From NCBI GenBank assembly GCA_965240325.2, contig OZ251227.1, positions 62,001-126,000 of the forward strand: DNA of 64,000 nucleotides. Direction: 5' to 3'. Each line of letters starts with the position of its first letter. Position 1 is the first letter of the stretch. This DNA comes from Rebecca billardiae RCC1528. Lineage: Eukaryota > Haptophyta. The notes beneath the pieces were generated by a model. It made no database searches. It saw only the letters and a list, made by a program, of their open reading frames with translations, and was not told where the DNA came from. Of the stretch, positions 41,699 through 53,580 are shown in pieces. The translations under genes were made by a program, and so were the position numbers.

Positions 41699-42874
41699 GC
41701 GCCGAGCACGCTCGCGCGCACGCGCCAGCTGGGCACGGCGGCGGGCCAGGCTGGACGACATATGTGGCTGCGCTACCCATCGTCTGCCCGCAGCACGCTG
41801 GCAGCCGGGGATACCACGGAAGCCGAACTGGCCGCGCCGCTCGGTCCGGAGCCGCGCGCGCACCGCCATCATCGCACTGCCACGCAGCCATCCGGCCCAT
41901 CCGCATCCGACGAATCATGTCCGCGCGTGACACACGATCGGCCTCCTCGGCTTCATTCGGCATCTCAACCCAGCAGCTTCCACGCCGGCAATTCAGTCCG
42001 TCCGGATCGCGCTCCGGGCCCGCCGGCCGGCGCCGGCGGACCGCCCGGGGTCGGGCCGTGCGCCGGCGCTGGCTGGCGCGGCACTGAGTGACTGGCGCCG
42101 GCGGCCCGCCGGCGGGTCAGCCCCCGGGGGGGGGGGGCTGACCGGGGCCTCTGAAAATCACGCAGGGCCCGGGGCACCTTGGTAATAAGCTGGTAGCGTC
42201 TACTATACCGGTATAATATATATATATAATATATATATATAATATTGCAGCCTGCCGCGGCCGCCATCGAACAATGACCCCGGCCTTCGCGGCCCTTACT
42301 AGTTACTGGCCTTAGGTTACGCCTAAGTTACGGGAGTTAGGAAGCACTGCTACTGATGGGGTGGATTTGCATTTGGCGCACTTACCTTTTTGTCCGCGCT
42401 GATGCCGCTGCCCATGATGTAAGCTAACCTCGGCAACTACGCGCTTCGCGGTGGTCGAGCTAGACCTAATAAGGCTAAGCGGAGCTTATGGAGCTCGGGT
42501 GCAGAAACAAACCGCGTCTCGATATCTGCTCCTGCTCGTCGGTAGTTATGGCCGAAAACGTGGTGCCTGGTCATATATTTTTCATTTTTGGGCGCCCGCC
42601 TGTTCCCCAGTCGTGGTTTCACTGTGAAATGGCGGAGGTCATATCTCACTAACCACGCGGACCGTAGCAAGCTCGGGATGGTTTTGCCTCGTTCCTAGGC
42701 GAGCTTAGAAGACGAAGCACAAACCGAAGTTTGAGCGCCGCGTAGCGTTATCTACTTGCGCTCGATCGCTGCGGGCAAGAAGGTGCTCTGGGAGAGACAG
42801 GTGTGCCAATAAGTGCAAATTATCTACCGGAGGATACATATCACTATAGTTAAGAGTACATGATGTATCAGCAT
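41699..42874. other. Intergenic; G-run, AT repeat and lower-GC sequence
   Basis: CCCCC followed by eleven G lies at 42121-42136, and TA repeats at about 42209-42244. From 42250 to 42870 GC drops; the stretch has phrases such as CTCGATATCTGCTCC and CATTTTTGGGCG and a hairpin CTCGTTCCTAGGCGAG (about 42689-42704). I could not fit it to a snRNA, tRNA or protein. Confidence 0.35.
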
Positions 42875-43729
<855 letters not shown>

Positions 43730-44030
43730 CAGCCGCAGCTGCCGCTTGCCGGAGCTGCTCGCCGCTAGGTCGGCGGGCGGCGACATCGACTACGACCTCA
43801 CCCTCATCCAAGTGCTCCGGAAGGCGCTCGGCCGCGGCGGCATCTAGTGCCGTCGCCGCCGCGTGCCCCAGGCCGAGGCGGTGCTCCATCCCGGCCCCGC
43901 TCCCGTAGGCGGTCAGGGCTGCGGTTGGCTCGCTGTCTGACCTGGTCGGAAGGCGCGGACGCATTCTATGTGTCTGCTGCACTCTGAGCCTGATGACGCT
44001 TGCCCGTTGCATACCACGTCGTTGTTAAAT
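43730..44030 (+). repeat. Direct repeat, copy 1 (about 0.3 kb)
   Basis: Matches 46374-46671 in the same orientation at roughly 90% or more, with small indels. It starts CAGCCGC(A/G)GCTGCCGC and ends CACGTCGTT...TAAAT, followed in both cases by an AT microsatellite. Copy 1 has lost the open plus frame (TAG near 43845) that copy 2 keeps. Confidence 0.85.
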
Positions 44031-44522
44031 CAGTTAACTATATATGTATATATATACACACACATATATATATATATATATATATTATCACTCGCGTCGA
44101 TCCGGATCGTCATTCATATATATGCTGCGATGCGGCACGGCTGGCGCGCGCCGCCGTCCGGCAGCATGAGCAGGCACGAGGCACCGCCGCACAACCGCGG
44201 CGGCCGGCGCGGTGCACGGCCACGCATGGTGAGTTCATTCATGGTCGTCCGTCGCCCGCCGACAGGGAGTCCGTCGGTCGGAGAGTCGGACCCGCCGGCC
44301 GACCCGCGGCGCCCGCCGGCACCGTGCCCGTGGCATAAGACCGGCGGAGTCGCTCCGCCGGTCCGATCGGACGGTCATCGCGTCACCGCGTTATTATATT
44401 ATATTATATATATATATTATTCACGCGAGCTCGCTATATATATATATATATATGTGTGTGTGTATATATGCCTATATATATATTTTATAACGAGGTATAT
44501 ATATATATATATATAGATAATG
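44031..44522. other. AT repeats around a 0.3-kb GC-rich stretch
   Basis: TA/CA repeats at 44039-44088 and 44393-44518 surround GC-rich sequence with no recognisable gene. The ATG at 44520-44522 is the left candidate target duplication of the iteron element. Confidence 0.4.
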
Positions 44523-44773
44523 TCAGCTGTATTGCCGTTTTGGAAAGTGTGGTCAGGTGTATTGCCAAACGCACGTTTTGACTACCGTGGTCAGTTGTAT
44601 TGCCGTTTTCCATGTTTGGGAATCACGTGTCAATCTTGTTGCCAACGTCGAATACTTGTGTCAGGTGTATTGCCGTGGATGATGGCCCAATACTTTGTCC
44701 AGCTGTATTGCCGTCGCGTAGTGTGGGTCAGTTGTGTTGCCGTTTGCGCATCTTTGATTCAGGTTTGTTGCCG
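44521..44773 (+). repeat. Left iteron array (eight TCAGTTGTATTGCC copies)
   Basis: Copies of the roughly 16-base motif start near 44521, 44551, 44590, 44627, 44660, 44697, 44728 and 44758, spaced 30-39 bases. The TTGCC end is invariant; the middle varies. Confidence 0.85.
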
Positions 44774-46207
44774 CGATCGCCCACGCGCTGATGATGGCGC
44801 TGGCGCCCACGCGCCGCCGGCGTGCGCGGCGTGCCCTTGAGCAGGCCTAGCTGATCCCAGGCCAGAAGAGTGACGTTCAACGACGACGATCTCTGCCGGG
44901 GTAGCGCCGTGTTCCTCGACATCATCAAGCCGAACGACGACCTGAACTGTGGACCGGAATCTGCACAAACGCTGCCGCATGCGCGCGCAGTGCAACACGC
45001 GCGTGCACCTCGGGCTACTCGCCGTCTACGCGGAGACGGGCGAGAATCCGTCGCGACTTCTATCGAATCGGCGTTGCTCCGTGCTCACTTCGACTCCGGG
45101 ACCGTCAAGCGCGCAGTCGATGACATTGCGACGGCAGCGCATGCAGGTGCATGCGTGAAGCAGGGTGAGCGTGTGTTGCTGCGCCCCGATTCGCGGGAGT
45201 CGAACGTGCACGACGGGCGTGTGCTCTTCAACGGCCTCAAGGAGCTTGACCAACGCGACGCGCGTCCCCCTCACTCCCTGCCATCGACTGTCATTCACAC
45301 CGTGGCGATCAACCAACGCGCGTCGCTCTCGCTCGTGCAACACTGCTGGCGCGTGCCTTTTTGCGATTGTCATCACTCCAATAGCAGACTGCCCTGTGGC
45401 CAACCGTGTGCAGGTGGCTGACCGTGCGCCAGTCGCACTCGTCAACGCAGGCTGATTGGCCCGTGGAGGAGGAAGTCCAAGGCGTACTGCCAGCTGGGAC
45501 ACAACGCACCGACCGGCGAGCGTTGCGCCGCGCGCGCCTCGACGAGCCAGCAAGCAGGAGGGGCAGGCGACGCTTCCTGCTGCTGCTGGAACCCGAGTGG
45601 CAGGCTTGGCGAGCGCGGTCGCAGCTTGAGGCGGCGCGTGCAGCGGCATGGGACGCGATGCGGCTCACGTGGCCGCTGAAGTAGCAGCAGTCCCGATGGC
45701 GCTGGCGGCCGGCCGCCGGCGGGCGGCAAGCGCGACGGCGACGGGAAGCGCCGACTGCTACTGGAAGTCAAGATGAGCTACGCAGGCCGCATGATGATGG
45801 CATGTCGGTTGGTTGCAGTCGCGTATCCTGCATGCCGCGCGCAGGCAGTCGCAGCTCCGCACGCACGCGCACACGGGCTGCGCGAGTCTCTTGTCTGCTG
45901 AGTGCGAGTCGTGCCCCAGCCACCAGCTGCTGGCGGCAATACAACTGACACATAGTTATGGAAAGGGCAATATTTCTGAGCAGACTATGTTCAAACTCGA
46001 AAACGGCAATATTCGTGAACCAAGTAGTGTGAAAGGGTCATTGGTTTGAAACCAGTATTTGAGGGGCAATATTGTTGACACACTATCCAAAAGCGGCAAT
46101 ATTCTTGACCCATACTACTAAAAACGGCAATACAACTGACCACGGTAGTCATAACGTGCTTTTGGCAATACAACTGACCACACTATCCAAAGCGGCAATA
46201 CAACTGA
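44523..46207. mobile_element. Iteron-ended transposon-like element, 1,685 bp
   Basis: Both ends start TCAG(C/T)TGTATTGCCG and are imperfect inverted repeats for about 85 bases (about 88% by eye). They then continue as arrays of the same motif, eight copies at the left pointing right and eight at the right pointing left. ATG flanks both ends (44520-44522, 46208-46210), a possible 3-bp target duplication. The 1.1-kb middle has open frames (for example 44870-45421 and 45406-45684) with no transposase motif I recognise. It is probably non-autonomous, or its enzyme has decayed. Superfamily unknown. Confidence 0.75.
45930..46207 (-). repeat. Right iteron array (eight GGCAATACAACTGA copies)
   Basis: Inverted counterpart of the left array. 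Copies begin GGCAATA and end in CTGA or TTGA, spaced about 30-60 bases. The three outermost match the left end almost base for base. Confidence 0.85.
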
Positions 46208-46689
46208 ATGGGCCGCCGCGCGCTCACGACGCGTGGGCACGCTCACGTGGCGACGCGGACGTCGGCTCTATCCAAGCCCCTCTTCTGCAGCTGCGCGCCG
46301 CTTGGCCGGCGCGCGGCGACGCGTACTACGACCTCATCCTCATCCAGGCGCCCACGCGGGCGCACGGGGGCGACAGCCGCGGCTGCCGCTTGCCGGAGCT
46401 GCTCGCCGCTAGGTCGGCGGGCGGCGACATCGACTACGACCTCACCCTCATCCAAGTGCTCCGGAAGGCGCTCGGCCGCGGCGGCATCTGCCGTCGCCGC
46501 CGCGTGCCCCAGGCCGAGGCGGTGCTCCATCCCGGCCCCGCTCCCGTAGGGGGGCAGGGCTGCGGGTGGCGCACTGTCTGACGACTGACCTGGACGGAAG
46601 GCGCGGACGCATTCTATGTGTCTGTTGCACTCTGAGCCTGACGCTTGTCCGATGCTGCCACGTCGTTAAATAAATATATATATATATAT

Positions 46690-46736
<47 letters not shown>

Positions 46737-46878
46737 TATACTGAGCCGATATACTCGCGATTCGATATTAAGTGTCAGCGCACGCCAACTTGACACTGCT
46801 AGCGCTAGCAGGCCGCGCGCGCTGTGAGCCGCGCGCCGCCTGGTGAGTCCTACTAGTAAGTTACTGGGCCGTTTGTGC
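46208..46878. repeat. Direct repeat copy 2 with short coding-like frame, then AT microsatellite
   Basis: Copy 2 of the 0.3-kb direct repeat is 46374-46671. A plus frame ending at 46581 crosses it and contains two related units, AARGDAYYDLILIQAP-like and GGDIDYDLTLIQVLRKAL, so a repeated protein module may once have been encoded. The minus strand is also open. TA repeats fill 46672-46733. No family was recognised. Confidence 0.5.
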
Positions 46879-49800
46879 CTAAGACTGCTCGTCCGCGTCG
46901 AGGTCGACGACTTCCACGTCGGCCATCTCGACGTCCTCCTCCTCCTCCCCCTCCTCCGCCTCCTCCTCCTCCTCGCCCGCGCCCTCGTCCGCGCCCGATC
47001 CGCGGGTGCGGCCGTGCTTGCGGCAGTACGTCGAGCCCGGCTCCGCGCGCAGCCGGCACGGGCCGTGCGCGAAGCGGCGCGCGCACCGGCCCTCCTCGGC
47101 CGGCTCGCGCACGCCCGCGCCCAGCCCGCCGTGCTTGGCGCAGTAGAGCGCGCCCGGCACCGCGTCCTCGCGGCACGTGCCCGTGGCGACGCGCTTGGCG
47201 CACCGCCCCTGCTCGAGCACCATGGGCTGGCCCGGCTTCATCGCGCGCAGCGCGGCGTGCTTGGCGCAGAAGCGCGAGCCGCTCTGCGCCGGCTTGATGC
47301 AGCGCGAGCGGCCGACCGGCTGCGCGCAGCGCGGGCCGTGCTCGGCCTCGGCCGCGCCGCGCGTGCCGTCCGCCGAGCGCGGCGTCGGCCGGCGCTCGGC
47401 GGCGCGCGGCGCGGGCGGCGTGACGGGCGTGAGCGCGGGCGCGCTCGGGCCGCGCGCCTCGCACCCGTCGCAGTACCAGTCGCCCTCCGGCACCGCGTGC
47501 AGCGGCGGGCGCGCGCACTTGAGGTGCAGCGCGCGGCCGCAGCCGTCGCACAGCAGCAGGTGGCCCTCGAGCCCGCAGCGGAAGCAGAAGTCGTCGTCGG
47601 CGAGCTCGGCGGCCGAGTCGTCGTCCGGCCGGCCGGAGCGGACCTCGTCGGCATCGTCCTCGTCCTCCTCCTCGCCCTGCTGCCGCTGCTGCTGCCGCGG
47701 CTGCTGCCGCGGCTGCCCGTGCGGCCGCGCGTCGAGGTCCATCGAATCGCCCAGCACGTCCCCCTCCCCCTCGCCCTCGCCCTCCGACTCGGCCGCGCCA
47801 CCCGCGCCACCCGCGCCACGCTCCTCCTCCTCCTCCTCCTCCTCCTCGTCCTCGTCGTCGTCCTCGTCCTCGTCGGCGCCCGCGTACAGCGCGCGCCCGC
47901 TCGCCGCGCGCGGGCGGCGCGTGGGCTGCGGCGCGGGCGGCCGCTGGCTCGGCGCGCCGCCGCCGCCGCCGCCCGCGCGCCCGCCGCGCGCGGCGCCGCT
48001 GAGGGGCGGGCGGCCGCGCGGGCGGCCGCGCCCGCGCGCCGCGCCGCCGCGCCCGCGCGCCGCCTCCGCCGCGGCGGCGGCGGTGTGCTTCTTGGGCGGC
48101 CTGCCGCGCGGGCGCGGCGCGTGCGCGGGCGCGGGCGGCGCCCCCTTGCCGCCGCCGCCCGCCTCCGCCTCGGCCGTGCGCTGCTGCCCCCCGCCGCCGC
48201 CCTCCTCGGACGAGGACTCGTCCTCAGCGTACTGCTCGTCCGGCCGCTGGCCCCAGCCGCGCCGCTTGCACGGCGGGCACGTCCAGTCGTCCTCCTCGCG
48301 CGGCCAGCGCGCGAGCTTGGCGCACTTCTTGTGGTACCCCTTCTCACACTCGTCGCAGATGAGCAGACGGCCGCCCTCGCGGCACACGGCGCAGACGTCG
48401 TCGTCGTCCGAGGCGTCCGAGCCGGCGGAGGCGGCGGCGGCGGAGGCGCCGGCCTCGCGCGCGCGCGCCGCCTGCGCGTCGCACTGCGCGCACTGCCACG
48501 AGGCGGGCGGCGGGCTGCTCAGCCGCAGGCAGTGCGCGTGGTACGCGCGGTCGCACGCGCCGCACACGACGGCAAACGAAGAGCTGTGCAGCAGGTCCGA
48601 GCCGTCCGCGCTGAGCACGTGGTGGCACGAGCCGCAGCGCGCGCGCGTGGCGTGCGCGGCGGCGATCGCGCCGCGGAGCAGCGAGGCGCACGCGGCGACG
48701 GTGGCGGCGGACGGCGCGCCGCGCAGCGCGCGCGCCCACTGCGGCCGCAGCGCGCCGCGCCCCCACAGCAGTGTGAGCGATGCGGGCGCGGCCGCCGCCT
48801 CGAGCTCAGCCAGCGCGGCGCCCAGCTCGGAGGGCGCACTCGCGCGCCGCACGCGCGCCGCCCACGCCGCGCGCCACGCCGCCGCGGGCGAGGCGTCCGC
48901 GCCGTCCGCCGCCGGCGCGCCGGCTGCGCTCGCCGCCTCGGCAGCCGGCGCCGCGTGCGCGTGCGCGTGCGCGTGCGCGTGCGCGTGCGCGTGCGCCGCG
49001 GGCGGGAGCACCTCCGCGTCTGACAGCGCGCGCCCGGCCGCGCTCACGAGCGCGCGCGCGCCGTCGAGCGCGCGCGCGGCCGCGCACTCGGCCGCGGCGC
49101 CGGCCGCCGCGGGCGCCGCCGCGGGCGCCGCCGCGGGCGCCGCGTCCGGGTGCGCGTGCTGCGCGGAGAGCGCGGCCGCCACCAGCGCCTCCTCCGCCGC
49201 GGCGCGCGCCACGCTCAGCGCGTGCGTGGCCGCCACGTGCGCCGCGTACTGGCACCAGCTGCCGATCAGCTTGGCAGACATGGCCTCTGAGCGCAGGCGC
49301 GCGCGGCCCATGCAGTCGGAGAGGGCGTGCACGGTGGGCCACGCGGCGCCGGGCGCGGCGGCGGCGGCGGCCTCGGCGGCGTGCTGCAGGTAGTAGACGC
49401 CCAGCCCGCGCGGCGGCACGACCGCGCCCGCCGCGCCGCCGGGCGGCGCCCCGGGCGGCGCCTTGGCGAAGGCGTAGAGCGCCAGCGAGTCGGCGCCCGC
49501 GTCGAGCAGCTGCAGCCCGCGGTGGTCCGTCCCCACGCGCCACGAGCGCAGCGGCACGGCGGGGCGCGGGCGCAGAGACGGATGCGCGGCCAGCACGGCG
49601 TCGCTCAGCGCCGGGTCGTCCAGCACGGCCGCCGCCGGCGCCCGCCGCTTCCGCCGCCCCGCCGAGGGCGGCGCGACCGCGTCGATCGCCTCGCGCGGCG
49701 CGGGCGCGTCCGCGAGGCTGTCGAGCAGCGCGCACAGGCAGCCCACGCGCTCGGCGAGGGTGAGCTCGGCGAAGCCGTGCGTGCGGAGCCGCGCCTCGGC

Positions 49801-50246
49801 CGCGGCCACGACCGCGCGCCGCGCGTCGCACCCGCCCACGCCGTCCGCGAGCCGCAGGTACGCGAGGTGCGCGCGCACGCCCTCGGCCCACGAGTGCTCG
49901 GAGACGAGCGGCGCGCCCCTCGCCGCCCACGACTTGCGCCAGCGCAGCCACTCGCTCAGAGACAGAACGCAACCGGCGGCCGGCTCGGCGGAGGCGGGCG
50001 CGGGGGCGTCGGCGGCGGGCGCGGCGGCGGGCGCGGCGGCGCAGGCGGGCGCGGCCGCGGCGGCGGGCGCGGCCGCGGGCGCGGCCGCCGCGCCGCTCGC
50101 CCCGCCGGTGGCGGCGGCGGCGGCCGCGGCGGCGGCCGCCTCCGCCTGCGCCACCGCGGCGGCCGTGCGCGCCGGGTCGGCGTCGAGCTGCGCGAGCAGC
50201 GCGGTGAAGAGCCGCACGCACAGCCGCTCGCACTCGCGCACCGAGC

Positions 50247-50298
<52 letters not shown>

Positions 50299-52036
50299 GG
50301 CGGCGTGCGCGCCGTCCGCAGCCGGCGGCGCGTCGGCCGCGGCGGGTGCGCCCAGTGCGGCGGGCGCGCTCGCAGCCGGCGCGCTCGCAGCCGGCGCAGC
50401 CGCGGCGGCCGCTGCGGCCGCCGCCGCCGCCTCATACTTGCGCAGCGCGGCGCGCACGCGCCGCGCGTCCTCCGCGCGCGCGCCGCGCTCGGCCGGCCGC
50501 ACGTCCGCCGCGCCGAGCGCGCAGAGCAGCAGCAGCAGCTGCGTGGCCGAGCCCACGTGCGGCAGCTCGCACGCCGCCCCAAACGCGCGCAGGAACCCAA
50601 ACGCCTGCAGCAGCTCGGGCGCCGGGTCGTACGCACCCTCGGGGGAGGCGGGCGGCGCGGCGGCGGGCGCGGCGTGCGCCGAGCGCGGCCGCAGCGCCGA
50701 CGGCGGCACCGCGACGAGCAGACCGGCGCCCACGGGCGCGGGCGGCGGGTAGGGGCGTTGCGGCACGAGCGGCGGCGGCGGCGGCGGCGGCGGCGCGGCC
50801 GCCATCGCCATCGGCTGCAGGCGCGGCTGCGCCGACGCCACGGGGCGGTGCTGCTGCGCCACGGGCCCGTGCCCGAGCGCGCCGTGCGGCGGCAGGTGCT
50901 GCGCGCCCGCGCCCACGCCCGCGCCCGACATGCCCGGACCGCCGCTCAGCGGCCCGTAAGGCAGGCTGCCCTGGTGGGGCGGCGCGGGCGCGCACGCCAC
51001 GGGGCCGTGTGCCATGCCTGTGCCGAGCGCGGCGTACGCGCCGGGCTGCGCGCAGCCCAGCGCGCACAGCGAGCCGCACGCGCCGTATGCGCCCGCCTGC
51101 TGCGCGCCGTATGCGCACGCCTGCCGCGCGGCGCACATCAGCGGCTGCTGCGGCTGCGGCTGCGGCTGCGGCTGCGGCTGCGGCTGCGGCTGCGGCTGCG
51201 GCTGCGGCTGCGGCTGCGGCTGCGGCTGCGGCTGCGGCTGCGGCTGCGGCTGCGGCTGCGGCTGCGGCTGCGGCGCGGCGCGCACGGCCGCCGTCAGCTC
51301 CGGCACGGGCACCGGCGAGCCACTCACCTCGGTGAAGCAGCGCGAGCGCAGCCGCTGCGCGAGCTCGAGCGAGGCCGCCGCCGGCAGCGCGGAGCGGCTG
51401 AACGCGTCGAGGGACTCGGCGCCGCAGCCGGAGACGGCGCACACGGCGGGGAGCAGCCGCGCGGCGTTGGCGCACGTGCGCACGTCCACGAGCCAGCGCT
51501 GCATGCACTCGATCAGCGCGCGCGAGGGGCGGTCGAGGGCGACTGCGCCCGAGAGAGGCTGCGGCTGCGGCTGCGGCTGCGGCTGCGGCTGCCACTGCGG
51601 CGGCTGCGGCTGCGGCTGCGGCTGCGGCTGCGGCTGCGGCTGCGGCTGCTGCGGCTGCGGCTGCGGCTGCGGCTGCGGCTGCGGCTGCGGCTGCGGCTGC
51701 GACTGCGGCTGCGGCTGCGGCTGCGGCTGCGGCTGCGGCTGCGCCGCGCCCGCGCCCGCCCCGGCCGCCGTCCCGCCCTCCTTCTCCCCCGGCAGCTCGA
51801 ACCGCAGCCCTGCGCTGCAGCCGGGGCACACCACCTTGAGCAGGCAGCCGGCCGAGGCGCCGGGCGGAGGCTTGAGGTAGACAGGCGTGGAGCAGCGGTG
51901 GCAGTCCACGCGCAGGGTGAGGCGCGCGCGGCGCGCGGCGGCGGACTCCGCCGCGCCCGCCGACGCCGGCGCGGCCGCCGAGGGCGATGCGGCGGGGGGC
52001 TGCGGCGGCGCTGCCGCCGCGCGCGGCGCGCCGGCC

Positions 52037-52074
<38 letters not shown>

Positions 52075-53580
52075 GAGCGCGGCCGCCGCGCCGCCGCCGC
52101 CGCCGGCCGCGCCGGCTGAGTCGGCGGCGGACGGCGCGCCCGCGCCCGCGCTCGCGCCGGGCGGCAGCTGCGAGCGCAGGCTCGAGCCGCACCCGTCGCA
52201 CCGCACCTTGAGCCACCAGCCGCCGCCGCCGCCGCCCTTGGGCTTCTTCCAGACGAGCGCGCTGTCCGCCGCCTCGAGCGAGTGCACGCGCCCAATGCGC
52301 AGCGCGCAGTGCGGGCAGCTGATGTTGAGCCGGACGAAGCCGCGCGGGCGCGGGGAGGGGCCGGCGGGGGGCGCGGGCGAGCGCGCGGGCTGCGCGCTCG
52401 GCGCGCCGGCCGCCGCCGGCGCGCTCGGCGCGCGCGCGGCCGCGGCCTCGGCGGCGGGCGGCGCGCCGCCCGCCGCGCCGCCCGCCGCCCCCGCGGCCGC
52501 GGCCGCGGCTGCGGCCGCGGCGGCCGCGGCGGCGGCGCCGCCGGGCGGCGTCGGCGCGGGCGCCGCGCCCGCGCCCGCGCCCGCGGCCGCGGCCGCGCCG
52601 TTCGGCCGCGCGGCGGCGGGCGCTGCGCCCGCGAGCACCACCGAGGCCGCACCCGGCTGGGCGCCGGCCGAGGCGGGCGGCTCGACGGTTGCGCGCAGCT
52701 GCGCGGCGCAGCACGGGCACGCGTAGCAGGCGGTGCCGCCCGACGTGCGCACGCGCTCGGGCACCTCCCACAGGAAGGCCTGCGCGCAGCTCGGGCACGC
52801 CGTGCGCACCCGCCTCGGCGCGCCCTCCGCGACCACCTCCGCCTGCAGCTTGACCGCGCACGCGGGGCAGTGGTAGGTCGCCACGCCGCCCACAGACAGC
52901 AGCCGCTCGGGCACGAGCCAGAGGAACTGCTGCGCGCACGCGGGGCACTGCGTCTGCCGGTGCTGCTTGGGCGGGACGCCCGCGCCGCCGCCGCCCGCGC
53001 TCGGCGCGGCGGGCGCGGCGGGCGCGGCGGGCGCGGCGGGCGCGGCGGGCGCGGCGGGCGCGGCGGGCGCGGCGGGCGCGGCGGGCGGCGGCGCGCGTGC
53101 GGCCGACCGCGGCTCGGCGGCCGGACGGCTCGGCGGCTCGGCGCTCGCCCGCGCGTGCGCGTGCGCCTCCGCCGTGACCAGCACCTCCACCGACTCGCAC
53201 AGCGCCTTCACCACCTTGCGCACGGCCGCGAGAGCGCGCGCCTCGTCGTGCTCGGCCGGGCGGCCGGGCGGCACGGCGCCGGCGGCGCCGGCGGAGCGGC
53301 GGCGCGCACGCTCGGCGGCGTACGCGTCGGGGTCGCGCAGGAAGAGCCGCACGTCGTCAAGCGAGCGGAACTTCGTCCCGCTCGGGCTGAACCAGAAGTG
53401 GTCCTCGACCGGCGGCTCGGCCGCGCTCGCGCGCGCGCGCGTGACAGCCTGGAGCACCCAGCCGCGGGGCAGGCCGTCGAGGAGGCGGTGCTCCCGGAAG
53501 AGGCGCGTCTCGCGCGGGAGCGCGTGGCGTCGCGCGCCGCCGCCGCCGTGCGCGCCGGCTGCAGCGCCGGCCTCCACCAT
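46879..53580 (-). CDS. MBD-DDT-PHD chromatin reader protein
   Basis: A 2,233-residue single-exon frame from the Met at 53580; the frame is open to a Met at 53865, so the start is uncertain. Near the N-terminus (about 37-85) LPRGWVLQAV, FWFSPSGTKFRSLDDVRLFL is a methyl-CpG-binding-type domain. Then four CxxC...CxxC ribbons (for example QCPACAQQFLW, ACPSCAQAFLWEVP). Long Gln-Pro repeats follow. About residue 983, ELLQAFGFLRAFGAACELP resembles a DDT domain, with WHIM-like helices after it. Three PHD fingers lie near 1650 (CGACDRAYHAHC), 1725 (CAVCREGGRLLICDECEKGYH) and 1995 (CFRCGLEGHLLLCDGCGRALH), with AT-hook-like RGRPPKK and RGRPPL between. The end has three C-x-C...YC.KH knuckles and an acidic tail. 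Probably nuclear, possibly an ISWI-type remodeller partner; that role is inferred. Confidence 0.8.
51144..51276 (-). repeat. (GGCTGC)n repeat encoding Gln-Pro, about 22 units
   Basis: On the coding (minus) strand this gives QPQPQP. A second tract at 51559-51746 is broken by a few variant units. Both lie in the chromatin-protein linker. Confidence 0.9.

Noticed and set aside
42380-42600. Possible U1-like snRNA (ACTTACCT with a distant ATTTTTGG)
   Set aside because: The 5' sequence, stem-loops and spacing do not fit U1 or any other spliceosomal RNA.
49327-52119. Long plus-strand frames opposite the MBD-PHD gene
   Set aside because: Antisense of repeats and zinc fingers; no independent motif.
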